Assembly (NCBI RefSeq): GCF_000211415.1
Contig: NZ_GL890780.1
Coordinates: 1-64,000, forward strand
From: Enterobacter mori LMG 25706
GTDB lineage: Bacteria > Pseudomonadota > Gammaproteobacteria > Enterobacterales > Enterobacteriaceae
Direction: 5' to 3'
Length of the DNA: 64,000 nt
Position 1 is the first letter of the stretch; each line of letters opens with the position of its first letter. Both the position numbers and the translations under genes were made by a program. A model generated the notes under the pieces. The model did no database searches. It saw only the letters and a list, made by a program, of their open reading frames with translations, and was not told where the DNA came from. Positions 28,791-38,348 of this stretch are shown here, one piece after another.

Positions 28791-31700
28791 ATGAAGACAC
28801 GGCAGTATGCGCAAAAATCAATCTTCGATCTGGAAGCAATCTTCGAGCAGTCCAGCAACAATGTTAGCGAACTTGAACAGTTGTTGAGCGAGCTAACCTT
28901 TCGCAACACTGCCAGGGCGCGGATGCTGACGGCTAAAATCGAGCAATCTCTATTTGCACTTAGCGGCCACAGCGTGGTCGCCATGTCGGCTCCCAGCCCA
29001 TCAACACGCCATCCCGATTCGGTGTCCATTCAATCTTCTCGAGTTGTGCCCCACAATTCGCCTGCTGCGGAAGAGCAACTGCAACTGAAGGCCATCCCAG
29101 ACTCTGCCATACGAGAGCAATTCGACAAAGACCAAATCGACCTTGGTCCGATCCCGTCTTTTTCTCCATCAGGTAAGGCGAATGATGCGCGAGCAATACT
29201 GGCAGCATGGACAGCCCTCGAAGCACTGTCGCCTCAAGGTTATAAACGCCCAGAGGATATGGTAACCGGCGACCGCTCTAGGGTTGCTCTATTGGAGCGA
29301 GGTGTTCCATGGGGACCAAATGCCCGCAGCAAGCCCAGTTATAAGCTTTATTTCGAGGTCGTCCTCGGCTCCATCGCTCTCGACAAGGCGACGGACGAGC
29401 TGGTCAAGGTTTTTGGCGAGGATGAGGAGCGTTCACGCCCGGACGGTAAGAAAGCGGCCATCGGCTCGATCCTGATCGACAAAGAAGGCTATGTGCTTGA
29501 GGACAAAGGCGTTGCCGTGTCCAGTTTTGCCTGGGCACTCAAGCCGGCTCTCGATCTGAAGCTTGGGAGTTTAGGGAATTGGCCGAATGTTGAGACGCGC
29601 ATTATCGAGCATCTGGATCGAATGGTTCGCCACCACAACAAAGATGGAGAACCCATACCGATCGATCTGAATGTTGTTCATAAAGCTTATAAATGGCTTG
29701 TATCGCAGTTCAGTGTACCCGAGCATTTGGTTGAGCCACCCACATTCGCGATTAAGGTGTTTCATCATTTCAAGGCTAAGGCGCCGCCTGAACCTTCGTT
29801 ACTGAATTCCTTCTATCTTGAAGATCTCGGTGAAGCAACCAAATTGCTCGAGACGGGCAAAGCCGGAACCGGTTTGCGCCGCTACATGGGAATTGGCAGA
29901 CCTGACCAGAAAATCGACGTGCTATCGCCCATTTCCGCAGTTGAGCCGTTCGTCGCACCGTCGCTCATGCCGCAGGCTCGTTGGCCTTCGAAAGGCGGCC
30001 ATCCACTGGTGTTGCTTCAACAGGCTGCCGTGAATGCGGCGCGTGCTGAGCTGAACGATGCTCCAGGTATCATCGGCGTCAATGGGCCTCCGGGAACCGG
30101 AAAGACCACTCTTCTCCGGGATATCGTCGTTGGATGCATTCTCGATCGGGCCACGGCGATGTCCGGCTTCAACAAACCGCAGGATGCCTTTTCCACAACA
30201 GGCGAGAAGCTGGCATTCGGTTCCAATGCATTCCTGCACTTCTACAAGTTACATGCATCCTTGAGAGGCCATGAGATCGTCGTAGCCTCCTCCAATAACA
30301 AAGCGGTCGAAAACGTCAGTAAAGAGCTTCCTCTCAAGGAAGCCAATGGTCGCCATGAACAGATCGCCTACTTCCGGTCCATCAGCGACCTGATTGCGAA
30401 TCCCAAACGCGCCGGCTATTTCGAAGCCGAGGCCGAGGGGGACATCCCCTCCGACACTGTCGAAACCTGGGGGCTGATCGCCGCAGCTCTCGGCAAGAGC
30501 AGCAACCGAGGCGCGTTTCAGCAAGGTTTCTGGTGGAATGAAGACGGTGGTTTCCTTACCTACCTGAAAGCAGCTCGCGGCATAGATGTCATGCGTGAGA
30601 TCAAGGACGAGCGAACTGGCGAAACCATCGATCGCGTGATGCCCAGCGTGGTTGTCAATGAGCGGCCCAGCACCAACGAAGCGGATGCTGCTGCGGCCTG
30701 GCTGAAAGCGCGAACCGCCTTTCTTAAACTTAAGGAGACGGTAGACGCCGAAATCGCCAGCATCGAAGAGATGCGACGGGATATCCAGGCGCTCAAGGGA
30801 GCGATCACCGAACTTCAAAGGGCTGAACAGCGTCGACCGAGTCTGAATGAAGCCGTCGAAGAGGCACACAAGACTGCTGAATCCTGCCAACGAGAGCATG
30901 AGAAGGCAAAATCGCAGATCGAGCAGGGCAAGATCATGCTCGAAAGCCATCTCGCTTGCCGTCCAGGTTTCTTCTCCCGTTTGTTTGCGACTGCGGCCTG
31001 GAAGTCGTGGAGATCGACACTGCAGAAGCTCTCGGCGACCTTGCAGCAATCAGTCATACGGGCGCAGGGGACGGACGGTGCCCTAGAGCTTGCAAGGGCT
31101 GAGTGGAGCAATACTGAGTCCCAGTTACAGCAACTCGACCAGGAAATTTCCAGCAAAAGTCAGGCTGTCTCGAAATTGAAGGCAACCGAGGCACAGGCAC
31201 GAAACCGTATGGGAGACAGGGTCGTTGATGAGAGGTTCTTCGAGCGCGAGCACGAGGCTATCCACCTCACTGCGCCATGGCTTCCCGATGAGGTTCATCG
31301 CCTGCGAGAGGATCTTTTCGCCGCTGCCCTGACTGTGCATAAAACGTTCATCGATGCTTCGGCCAGCCGCTTGCAACACAATCTTGGGTTATTGATGTCA
31401 GGCATGGTAGCTGGTGCCTTCCAGTCTTCCGCTCACCGTGAACTTCTCCCCGACCTTTGGTCAAGCCTTTTCGTGGTTGTGCCGACCGTGTCCACGACAT
31501 TCGCCTCTGTTCGGACAATGTTCGGGGATCTGCCACCAGAGAGCATTGGTTGGCTTCTGGTAGATGAAGCGGGCCAAGCCGTTCCTCAGGCAGCAGTTGG
31601 AGCTATCATGCGGGCAAAGCGCTCCATTGTGGTAGGTGACCCGTTGCAAATCCCACCTGTAGTTTCACTTCCTGAAAAGCTGAACGCCGAAATCTGCAAG

Positions 31701-32420
31701 TTCTTTGACATTGACCAAGTCGAATGGTCTGCCCCCGCAGCATCTACGCAGACCCTTGCTGATCAGGCATCGCGCTTCAAATCCACCTTCGTCATGGACG
31801 TAGGTGATCGAGAAGTCGGGCTGCCATTGCTCGTTCACAGGCGTTGCCAGAACCCAATGTTTGATGTTTCTAACTCCATCGCCTATGCCGGGCAGATGGT
31901 CCATGCTGTCGGGCCTAAAAAACCCGGATCTATCGGCTCGGCTTTGGGGAGATCTCACTGGGTGGATATCAATGGCGATGCTGAGACGAAGTGGTGTCCC
32001 GACGAGGGCGAAGCGGTTGTGCGAATGCTCAAAGAGCTGGCAGCATCGGGCATTACAAATCCGGACGTATTTATCATCACACCATTCAAGATCGTAGAGC
32101 AGAACATGCGTCGGCGTCTCGGCAGTGAAACTGATCTGCTGCGAACGTTCGGCGTAAAGCTGGATGAATGGTGCCGTGATCGTGTAGGCACAATCCACAC
32201 GTTCCAGGGCCGAGAGGCGGACACGGCAATCCTGTTGCTGGGTGCGCCGAAAGCGAGTCAGCAAAGGGCGCGTCAGTGGGCGGCAAGCCCACCAAACATA
32301 ATCAATGTAGCTGTCTCACGCGCCAAGCAAAACCTGTATGTGGTCGGCTCGGCTGCTGCATGGGCAGGGGCGGGAACTAGCCTTCAGGTCCTGCATCGGC
32401 AATTAGCGAAATCAGCCTAA
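28791..32420 (+). CDS. Large SF1 (Upf1/Dna2-like) AAA helicase, putative defence protein
   Basis: This 1209-residue protein has SF1B helicase motifs: Walker A GPPGTGKTTLLRD (about residue 430), DEAG box in LLVDEAGQAVPQAAVG followed by VVGDPLQIPPV (motif III), TIHTFQGREADTAI (motif V) and NVAVSRAKQNLYVVG (motif VI). A coiled coil lies between the helicase halves (about 640-800). The N-terminal 420 residues match no domain I recognise, and there is no C-terminal nuclease motif. The gene is visibly richer in G+C than its neighbours, so it came from another source. It lies alone beside the integrase, a usual place for phage-defence genes. Mokosh and other helicase systems are possible relatives, but I cannot assign one. 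Confidence 0.85.
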   Translation: MKTRQYAQKSIFDLEAIFEQSSNNVSELEQLLSELTFRNTARARMLTAKIEQSLFALSGHSVVAMSAPSPSTRHPDSVSIQSSRVVPHNSPAAEEQLQLKAIPDSAIREQFDKDQIDLGPIPSFSPSGKANDARAILAAWTALEALSPQGYKRPEDMVTGDRSRVALLERGVPWGPNARSKPSYKLYFEVVLGSIALDKATDELVKVFGEDEERSRPDGKKAAIGSILIDKEGYVLEDKGVAVSSFAWALKPALDLKLGSLGNWPNVETRIIEHLDRMVRHHNKDGEPIPIDLNVVHKAYKWLVSQFSVPEHLVEPPTFAIKVFHHFKAKAPPEPSLLNSFYLEDLGEATKLLETGKAGTGLRRYMGIGRPDQKIDVLSPISAVEPFVAPSLMPQARWPSKGGHPLVLLQQAAVNAARAELNDAPGIIGVNGPPGTGKTTLLRDIVVGCILDRATAMSGFNKPQDAFSTTGEKLAFGSNAFLHFYKLHASLRGHEIVVASSNNKAVENVSKELPLKEANGRHEQIAYFRSISDLIANPKRAGYFEAEAEGDIPSDTVETWGLIAAALGKSSNRGAFQQGFWWNEDGGFLTYLKAARGIDVMREIKDERTGETIDRVMPSVVVNERPSTNEADAAAAWLKARTAFLKLKETVDAEIASIEEMRRDIQALKGAITELQRAEQRRPSLNEAVEEAHKTAESCQREHEKAKSQIEQGKIMLESHLACRPGFFSRLFATAAWKSWRSTLQKLSATLQQSVIRAQGTDGALELARAEWSNTESQLQQLDQEISSKSQAVSKLKATEAQARNRMGDRVVDERFFEREHEAIHLTAPWLPDEVHRLREDLFAAALTVHKTFIDASASRLQHNLGLLMSGMVAGAFQSSAHRELLPDLWSSLFVVVPTVSTTFASVRTMFGDLPPESIGWLLVDEAGQAVPQAAVGAIMRAKRSIVVGDPLQIPPVVSLPEKLNAEICKFFDIDQVEWSAPAASTQTLADQASRFKSTFVMDVGDREVGLPLLVHRRCQNPMFDVSNSIAYAGQMVHAVGPKKPGSIGSALGRSHWVDINGDAETKWCPDEGEAVVRMLKELAASGITNPDVFIITPFKIVEQNMRRRLGSETDLLRTFGVKLDEWCRDRVGTIHTFQGREADTAILLLGAPKASQQRARQWAASPPNIINVAVSRAKQNLYVVGSAAAWAGAGTSLQVLHRQLAKSA

Positions 32421-32634
32421 CAATCTCCGAGGTGGCCCTCATTATTGAGGGCTCATCGCGACTCATTTTTGGCTAACTTCAGTAATGGGCTGGCCGCTAT
32501 GTGTTAAAAGCTGACATTGCTCACATAATAGTCAAGCAGTCACTTTACACCGCCCATCCAAGCTTGATAATTCTTACCGCTCCCCTTATATCCACACTGA
32601 GGAATAACCTCTGACATGGCTAAGGAGTATGATT

Positions 32635-32763
32635 ATGGGGCTTAAACCTGGTCCAAAACCAATTGCAAAATCAACAGGAAAACCCGATCAACGCAGACGT
32701 GATAATAAGGATACACCCGGCAATACCCCAGGACTGAAACCAAGCAAATCAACTGGGAAGTAA
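32635..32763 (+). CDS. 42-residue basic repeat peptide
   Basis: A short gene with a strong AAGGAG ribosome site seven bases before the ATG. The product is very basic and low-complexity, with an internal repeat: GLKPGPKPIAKSTGK at the start and GLKPSKSTGK at the end. It has no membrane segment. It stands alone in the 560-base gap between the SF1 helicase and the zinc protein. Function unknown; it could bind nucleic acid. Confidence 0.6.
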   Translation: MGLKPGPKPIAKSTGKPDQRRRDNKDTPGNTPGLKPSKSTGK

Positions 32764-32983
32764 TCGTTCAAGGGTATGGAGAATTCATCTATACCCTTAT
32801 CTCATCAAATCAGTCTGCTTTAACCCGTTTAGTGCCAGGAGCGGACATTGCTGACATAACTAATGTCTCATCCTAAAAGGCAGCTAAATACCACTGTATT
32901 GTTAAATTGCACTTCAGATTTTGTAACCGACCGCCTTAATGATAACATACTGTATAGGTTAACAAATTTGGCAGGAGTCAAAT

Positions 32984-34204
32984 GTGGAATGGGAAGAATT
33001 TAAGCGTTCTCTATCAAATAGGGATCTGAATGGCTTGGACTCCGAGTTCACATTATCGACCAAGAAATTAGTGTCTATGTTTAACGCTGATGGCGCTCAT
33101 CTCAATAAATGGTGGGTTATGACGCCAGTTGAGTGGATGTGTCCATGCTGCAAAAGAAAAAAATCAGAAATCGTGAGGTTGAATAAAAATAATTTTTTAA
33201 CATGCCAACTGCATGAGCATCATGACCATATGAAGGAAGTCGTAAAATCGCTTTTCGAAGACATTTCAATAAGGAAAAATAATATCGTTGCAGATGAGCA
33301 CTCTGAAAAATTCGCAATAAAAATAGCTTTTGCATTATCAGCTTATGACAATACAGTTATATGCTTTGATTGCAATAAAGCTGATGCGGATGCTAAGCGG
33401 TTGGTTCAGTGCCATAAATTCTTTTCTTTTTCTCCAAAAGAAATCTCCGAATTTATTTGCCTCACCCCAAATAGTGAACATCGAATTGATATTGAAATAG
33501 CTCGGAAAGTTTGGGCGAGATTAGAGTCAGTATTCAAGATACGCATGAATCTGGCTGAGCAATTTGCGACAATAGCGGCTGATAAACAAGACTGGTATCA
33601 ACCTTCAAGCAGAACAGCGAAACAAACTGAGCGTATTGCCACTCATTTTTTTGGTATGAATGGCTTGTTTGACTTTGATAAGGTTGAACCGGAAAAATTG
33701 CTATATACCAGTGAACCATTTAAAGGAAAAGTCAATTCCTGGAGAAACAAAAAAAATCCTGTTGCTAAAAGGTCTCCTTTACAAAATGAAATTTCCCACC
33801 TTTCATCTACTAGAGGTAAGTACTGGAATAGATATGATGAGCAATGGTCTTGCCCATGTTGTAAACGAAGTAAATATTTCTGTGTCAGAGCATCTAAAAA
33901 GAACCCATGGATACTGGAAATAAAGAAAGTCCCATTATTTCAATCGAAAACTGGTGGCAATTACAATGATATAGCAATGTGTGCTGATTGCGTTGATTCT
34001 GCGATAAATTTAGGGCGCGAAATTATTAAAATCTCTAACTTACACACGTCGTTTCCTAGTTCTGTTGTTACGTTAGAGGAACTTTCTCAGTTTATAATTC
34101 CTCGACCACACTCAATGCATGCATTTCACAATCACTTAATTGATAAAATGCTACCATCAATTATTGAAAGATACAAAACCTCCTTAAACGGAAAAAACAG
34201 GTAA
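32984..34204 (+). CDS. Duplicated zinc-ribbon / HNH-like protein, unknown function
   Basis: This 406-residue protein is built from two related halves. The first has WMCPCCKRKKSE, then HEHHDH, then ICFDCNKADADAK, an order like the CxxC-HxxH-CxxC layout of zinc-stabilised HNH nucleases. The second has WSCPCCKRSKYF and MCADCVDSA but lacks the histidine cluster, so only the first half could be catalytic. Both are followed by similar segments ending in a conserved Pro-rich region (LTPNSEH; IPRPHSMH). It starts at GTG 32984 with AGGAG six bases upstream and is AT-rich. The tandem defence setting suggests an anti-phage nuclease or sensor; that is inference. Confidence 0.75.
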   Translation: MEWEEFKRSLSNRDLNGLDSEFTLSTKKLVSMFNADGAHLNKWWVMTPVEWMCPCCKRKKSEIVRLNKNNFLTCQLHEHHDHMKEVVKSLFEDISIRKNNIVADEHSEKFAIKIAFALSAYDNTVICFDCNKADADAKRLVQCHKFFSFSPKEISEFICLTPNSEHRIDIEIARKVWARLESVFKIRMNLAEQFATIAADKQDWYQPSSRTAKQTERIATHFFGMNGLFDFDKVEPEKLLYTSEPFKGKVNSWRNKKNPVAKRSPLQNEISHLSSTRGKYWNRYDEQWSCPCCKRSKYFCVRASKKNPWILEIKKVPLFQSKTGGNYNDIAMCADCVDSAINLGREIIKISNLHTSFPSSVVTLEELSQFIIPRPHSMHAFHNHLIDKMLPSIIERYKTSLNGKNR

Positions 34205-34460
34205 GCCAGATTGATAGTAACTTAATTACATTACTTTATTATACTCAACCCCATTTTATATTCACCAGGTGATATGCTATGGGGTAAATATATTTAGCGG
34301 ATGCTGATTGTAAAACACCATTATTAAATAAAGGCTCTGTCATCATCGATATGTGGTCATGAAAACCCGCTTAAACGCATTTTAAATAATTATTAGAAAT
34401 TGATCTTTATTAATGATTGAAATTTTCCCCATTACACCATATGAAATATTGAAAGTATAT

Positions 34461-36131
34461 TCATTGCTTCACTATAAATGGCGTAACATAACTAAAATAC
34501 TCAGATTGAGCAGTTCGTCTAATATCCCAGCGTTTCGCATCAGCAGGACGTTCCCGTTGATCTGCATGAGTTAAAATCAAACAGTTTTTTGCACGCGAGA
34601 CCCCCACGAAGAAGGCGCAGCGATTTTCATCTTCGTTGCCAAAAAATATTTCATTTTCAACCGCCATGATTATGACAGAGTCGAACTCCAGTCCTTTGCT
34701 TTTATGAATAGTGAGAATCCTTACGGCTTGATCATCAGCAAATCTCCCTAATGCGCAAGGTAAATCTGATTCAATTTTAATCAAATCTTCAATTCGTGCT
34801 TTAGTATCACGAACGACCTCCAGTAAGCGTTCGCGTGATTCATAATCGGGTGATAGCGCGACAAGTGTTTCAGAACCTACATGTTTTAAAAAATCTCTGA
34901 CGAATCGCCACCTTCCAGAATGAGGTGAGTCAGTTTTTCTGGCATCGGACACTTCTTTGCGTTGCTTTTTTATCAACTGATCAAGGTCTTTTCGTACGCT
35001 TGACTGGACCTCTTCATCTGCAAAAGGTATGAGCTGATTCATCAATCGAATCCAAGACTTAGGCTCTCGCTGTCCGTACAGACAAGACAAATAATCTACG
35101 ATCAAACGAGCGGCTGGTTCGACCGTTATATCTTGCATATGCTGCTCATTACGGTATGGAATTTTACGCGCTGCTAACTCTGCCATAAGGTGACCTGCAT
35201 ATAGATCCAACTGTTTAGAAACTAAGACTGCAATTTCTGCAGGAGGTAACTGTTTTGTATTTATCCATCCATTTATCAAATCAGCCAAATAAATGGCTTC
35301 TTTCTGACCATCCTCAAAACGCCATGCATAAACCTCACCTCCCTTGCCATCCAATTGTTCATCTGCCATGACAGAAGAAGGATCTAGTTTGCTAATTATT
35401 TTGTTCTGAACCTGCAGTAAAAGTGGTTTAGAGCGGAAATTGCGATACATGTTTAGTGATACAGCATTAAAATCATTAGCAAAGGACTGGAAAACACCAT
35501 CCAATGCACCAGCCCAAGCCATAATTTTTTGCTTGGTGTCACCTACAGCGGTGAGGCGAAGACTAGTCCCCAGGAAAGCAAGCTTAACCAAATCATATTG
35601 CAAATTAGTGCAATCTTGGAACTCATCCAGAAAAATATCGCTGTAAGTTTGCCGAATTGCATTACGGGCAATTTTTGAACTTTGTAATATTTTGATTGCC
35701 AACGGAACTAGGTCACCGAATTCTATTTGAGTCCGAGAAGGGCCATTTTTCTTGTCAACTATGGCATAGCCTGCATCTAGAGCATCCCTACCTGTAAGTA
35801 TCGGTCTGAAACGATCAATGATACGCTTGGCAAATGCATGGAAGGTATAGCTATCAAAACGCGAAGCTAGAGCAGAACCACACCGCCGTTCGACGCGCTC
35901 TTTCAAATTTCTGCTAGCATCAACCTTGAAGGAAATCGCCAGAATTCGTTTTGGGTACCGACATGTTCCAGTACGCAAAAGGAAATCCGCTCGTTGTGCA
36001 AGCATTTCGGTTTTACCAGCCCCTGGCCCTGCAGTGAGCGCAAGGCAACGATCACTCTCCTTTGCTGCACGTAATGCATTTGGTTCAAGTGTCAGCCCAT
36101 CAGCGGGTTGCCATTCTTCAACGGCAATCAT
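34461..36131 (-). CDS. UvrD-like SF1 helicase, GajB-like
   Basis: This 556-residue UvrD/Rep-type helicase shows Walker A AGPGAGKTEML, motif II DEFQD, motif III GDTKQKIMAWAGA, motif IV NMYRNFRS, motif V TIHKSKGLEFDSV and motif VI GVSRAKNCLIL. Its ATG overlaps the stop of the OLD-family nuclease by four bases (ATGA), so the two genes are coupled. A nuclease-ATPase plus UvrD helicase pair is the layout of Gabija (GajA/GajB), in which the helicase senses DNA ends and the nuclease nicks DNA. The helicase looks complete. A Gabija-like call is strong by architecture but not proven. Confidence 0.85.
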   Translation of the reverse strand: MIAVEEWQPADGLTLEPNALRAAKESDRCLALTAGPGAGKTEMLAQRADFLLRTGTCRYPKRILAISFKVDASRNLKERVERRCGSALASRFDSYTFHAFAKRIIDRFRPILTGRDALDAGYAIVDKKNGPSRTQIEFGDLVPLAIKILQSSKIARNAIRQTYSDIFLDEFQDCTNLQYDLVKLAFLGTSLRLTAVGDTKQKIMAWAGALDGVFQSFANDFNAVSLNMYRNFRSKPLLLQVQNKIISKLDPSSVMADEQLDGKGGEVYAWRFEDGQKEAIYLADLINGWINTKQLPPAEIAVLVSKQLDLYAGHLMAELAARKIPYRNEQHMQDITVEPAARLIVDYLSCLYGQREPKSWIRLMNQLIPFADEEVQSSVRKDLDQLIKKQRKEVSDARKTDSPHSGRWRFVRDFLKHVGSETLVALSPDYESRERLLEVVRDTKARIEDLIKIESDLPCALGRFADDQAVRILTIHKSKGLEFDSVIIMAVENEIFFGNEDENRCAFFVGVSRAKNCLILTHADQRERPADAKRWDIRRTAQSEYFSYVTPFIVKQ

Positions 36132-36712
36132 TCTGGTAACTCTGCCAATTTGGCAATAACTGCATCAGCAAGTCTGATTAGTGACTCAGGCATTTTTGCA
36201 AGTAACTCGTCATCATTTAACTTGGCCAACGCATCTATATGTGCAGCTGGTTTACTGCCAAGTTTGAAACTTTGATGATAAGTGACAAATAACTTTTTTT
36301 CTTCTTCGTTATATTGGGTCGAATCGAAATAGCTTTTACCAAGCACCGCTTTAATAATTGACTCATCTGGCTCTTCTTCAGCAACACCATACGCTTCGGG
36401 ATACGCCAAAAGCATAGAAAAATCCAAATCCATTGGAGAGGAAAAAAATATCGATCTATTCTCGAGTTCAACAAAAATGTCATCAGCACCACCATTAAAA
36501 AAATGGTGGGTTCGCACAGGCGACGTATTGTCATTCCATTTTGGAATTGGCCAGTCAGCAGGAAGTTCTTTGCTTGGCTCAAACACAGCAAACTGAGCAT
36601 TGACATATTTAATCCGTCCCCAGCCTGCTGCATAGCGGGCTACATCCAGATCAAGAAGCGTCAAATACGGAATTTCCAACGCTGAAAGTAAACGCCCAAA
36701 AATGATTGACAT
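36128..36712 (-). CDS. C-terminal part of frameshifted OLD-family nuclease (GajA-like)
   Basis: This 194-residue frame reads LLSALEIPYLTLLDLDVARY, carrying the TOPRIM acidic motif LLDLD that the upstream frame lacks, and continues through WGRIKYVNAQ to the C-terminus. Joined to the upstream frame after HVNHFW (as HFW-RLL), it completes an OLD nuclease of about 650 residues. The ATG at 36712 overlaps the upstream gene by 62 bases and has no clear ribosome site (GGGGCGGC precedes it), so independent translation is uncertain. Its stop overlaps the helicase start. Confidence 0.8.
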   Translation of the reverse strand: MSIIFGRLLSALEIPYLTLLDLDVARYAAGWGRIKYVNAQFAVFEPSKELPADWPIPKWNDNTSPVRTHHFFNGGADDIFVELENRSIFFSSPMDLDFSMLLAYPEAYGVAEEEPDESIIKAVLGKSYFDSTQYNEEEKKLFVTYHQSFKLGSKPAAHIDALAKLNDDELLAKMPESLIRLADAVIAKLAELPE

Positions 36713-38054
36713 GCCGCCCCCCTAGAGGTGCTATCGTGACTGCAGACTCATCAACTGGCGCGCCTTTCGCCTGAAACAAACGTGGCAATACAATCTCTTC
36801 ACTATCGCCTTCGCCGAGCACTACCAAGCGTGAAAAATAGATCTCTGGAAATGCCTGGACGGCTTCCCGGACAAATTTGTGTGCATCATCAGTTTTCTCT
36901 GGCAATTTGATACAGGTTACCCGTGTATTTCGAGTCTGAGTTAACCGAAGATATCGTATTAGCTCAGGAGCAACACGACGCAACATTGTGGGAGCATGTG
37001 TAGCAATGAGAGCTTGTGCATCCGCACTTTTCGTCATGATATTCAGGGCATTGACGATGCGTCCTAAGTAATGTGGAGAAAGACTATTTTCTGGCTCCTC
37101 CAAGGCGACCAACGTAAACACCGGTGGGCGTAGCTTATCGGGATCAAAGGATATATCTTCCTCCGCTAGCACAGCTCTGCCAATAGCTTGAGACGATAAT
37201 ACTAAAGAAAGGTAAAGCATTGACTTTTGGCCATCACTCAACCGCGAGAAATCAACAAGTGAATCATCGTGCCCTGGTGTAAAGGAAACGGATAAATGCC
37301 GCAGCAGTGCTTCAATCTCAGAAGCAACAAATGTGATTTTAGGATCAGCGAAAAATTTTCCCTTGTGAAGGGTGGTCCAGGTTGTTTTTAATGTTTCACT
37401 AAATGCATTTACTGAAGGGTTTGCAGCAAGGCTGTTGCTTATTTGATCGGTCAATTGTTTAATTGTATCGCGCTCAGCATCCCAACGTACCGCACGAAGC
37501 AAACGGCCGAGTAAAGCATTCGTGCCGTAAGTAATATGGTCAGCAGGATCACGTCTGGCAGGCAGATAGTGGACTTGAATATGATTACGCTCAGACCGGG
37601 GAACCTGTGCGGTATTAAGAGGCGAGCCATCAGCATTGATATCAAGAACATACATTAAGGTTTCATCAATATCTCCATCAAGTCCTATCGTAGCCGTGAG
37701 GCGAAAACGCACTCGTGGGATACCTTCTGGCTCGTCCAATCGCATATGGCCAAAATGAGGTGCTATGGTGCTATTATCCTCATCACCTGCAAGTTCGGGA
37801 AATAAAAAATCGGCTTCTATCCACAACTGGCGCTCCGAAGGAACCTCTACCTCATCAAAAGGGACATGGAAATCTGAACGTTGGAGGCGTCGCAATGTAG
37901 GGTCAAACGCAAAGAGTCGGCATAAAGCCTGTAGTGCAGCGGTTTTACCTGAACCATTAGGACCAATTAAATAAGTAATATCTTCTAAGCCCAGTTCAGT
38001 TGGTTCAAGACCAAAAGACTGAAAACCTGATAACCGAATTGTTTCCAGCTTCAT
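36651..38054 (-). CDS. N-terminal part of frameshifted OLD-family ATPase-nuclease (GajA-like)
   Basis: This 467-residue frame holds an ABC-type ATPase: Walker A GPNGSGKT (31-38), signature LSDGQKSM, Walker B LVALEEPEN and H-loop ATHAPT, then the first TOPRIM motif VVLGEGDSEE. It runs 62 bases past the start of the next frame and ends with a nonsense tail AFTFSVGNSVFDAS. Removing one base within GCCCAAAAA (36694-36702 on the + strand) restores HVNHFW-RLLSALEIP, so the gene carries one extra base. Without the second TOPRIM motif this part should bind ATP but not cut DNA. It is first in the Gabija-like operon, after a 294-base gap from the Shango genes. Confidence 0.85.
   Translation of the reverse strand: MKLETIRLSGFQSFGLEPTELGLEDITYLIGPNGSGKTAALQALCRLFAFDPTLRRLQRSDFHVPFDEVEVPSERQLWIEADFLFPELAGDEDNSTIAPHFGHMRLDEPEGIPRVRFRLTATIGLDGDIDETLMYVLDINADGSPLNTAQVPRSERNHIQVHYLPARRDPADHITYGTNALLGRLLRAVRWDAERDTIKQLTDQISNSLAANPSVNAFSETLKTTWTTLHKGKFFADPKITFVASEIEALLRHLSVSFTPGHDDSLVDFSRLSDGQKSMLYLSLVLSSQAIGRAVLAEEDISFDPDKLRPPVFTLVALEEPENSLSPHYLGRIVNALNIMTKSADAQALIATHAPTMLRRVAPELIRYLRLTQTRNTRVTCIKLPEKTDDAHKFVREAVQAFPEIYFSRLVVLGEGDSEEIVLPRLFQAKGAPVDESAVTIAPLGGRHVNHFWAFTFSVGNSVFDAS
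36694..36702 (-). other. Frameshift site in the GajA-like gene
   Basis: On the coding strand the run TTTTTGGGC marks the junction. Removing one T or G aligns the two frames as HVNHFW-RLL. It may be a mutation, a sequencing error in a homopolymer, or a slippage site for phase-variable or programmed shifting. Confidence 0.8.
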
Positions 38055-38348
38055 TCTACCCCTACCTTCAGCTCCTGCTATCGACTAAATTAGCCATCGA
38101 GCCTAGTTGTTGTCAAAATTGAGATACCCTCTATTTAATTATCTCATGTGGAAAATATAATTAATTGATCTTATTCACAAATATCCTGCACATGGCTGTT
38201 TGTTTACTAAACGTGTGAGAGTCCGTTCCTCGCTCAAAGCAGACCTTATGACCTCGATTTCTGGCAGATCCGAGCCAAGAGCAAAAATTAATATCATCAA
38301 TCGGCCTCAAGCTTAAGGGGAACATCTCCCCCTTTTTATGTAACCAGT

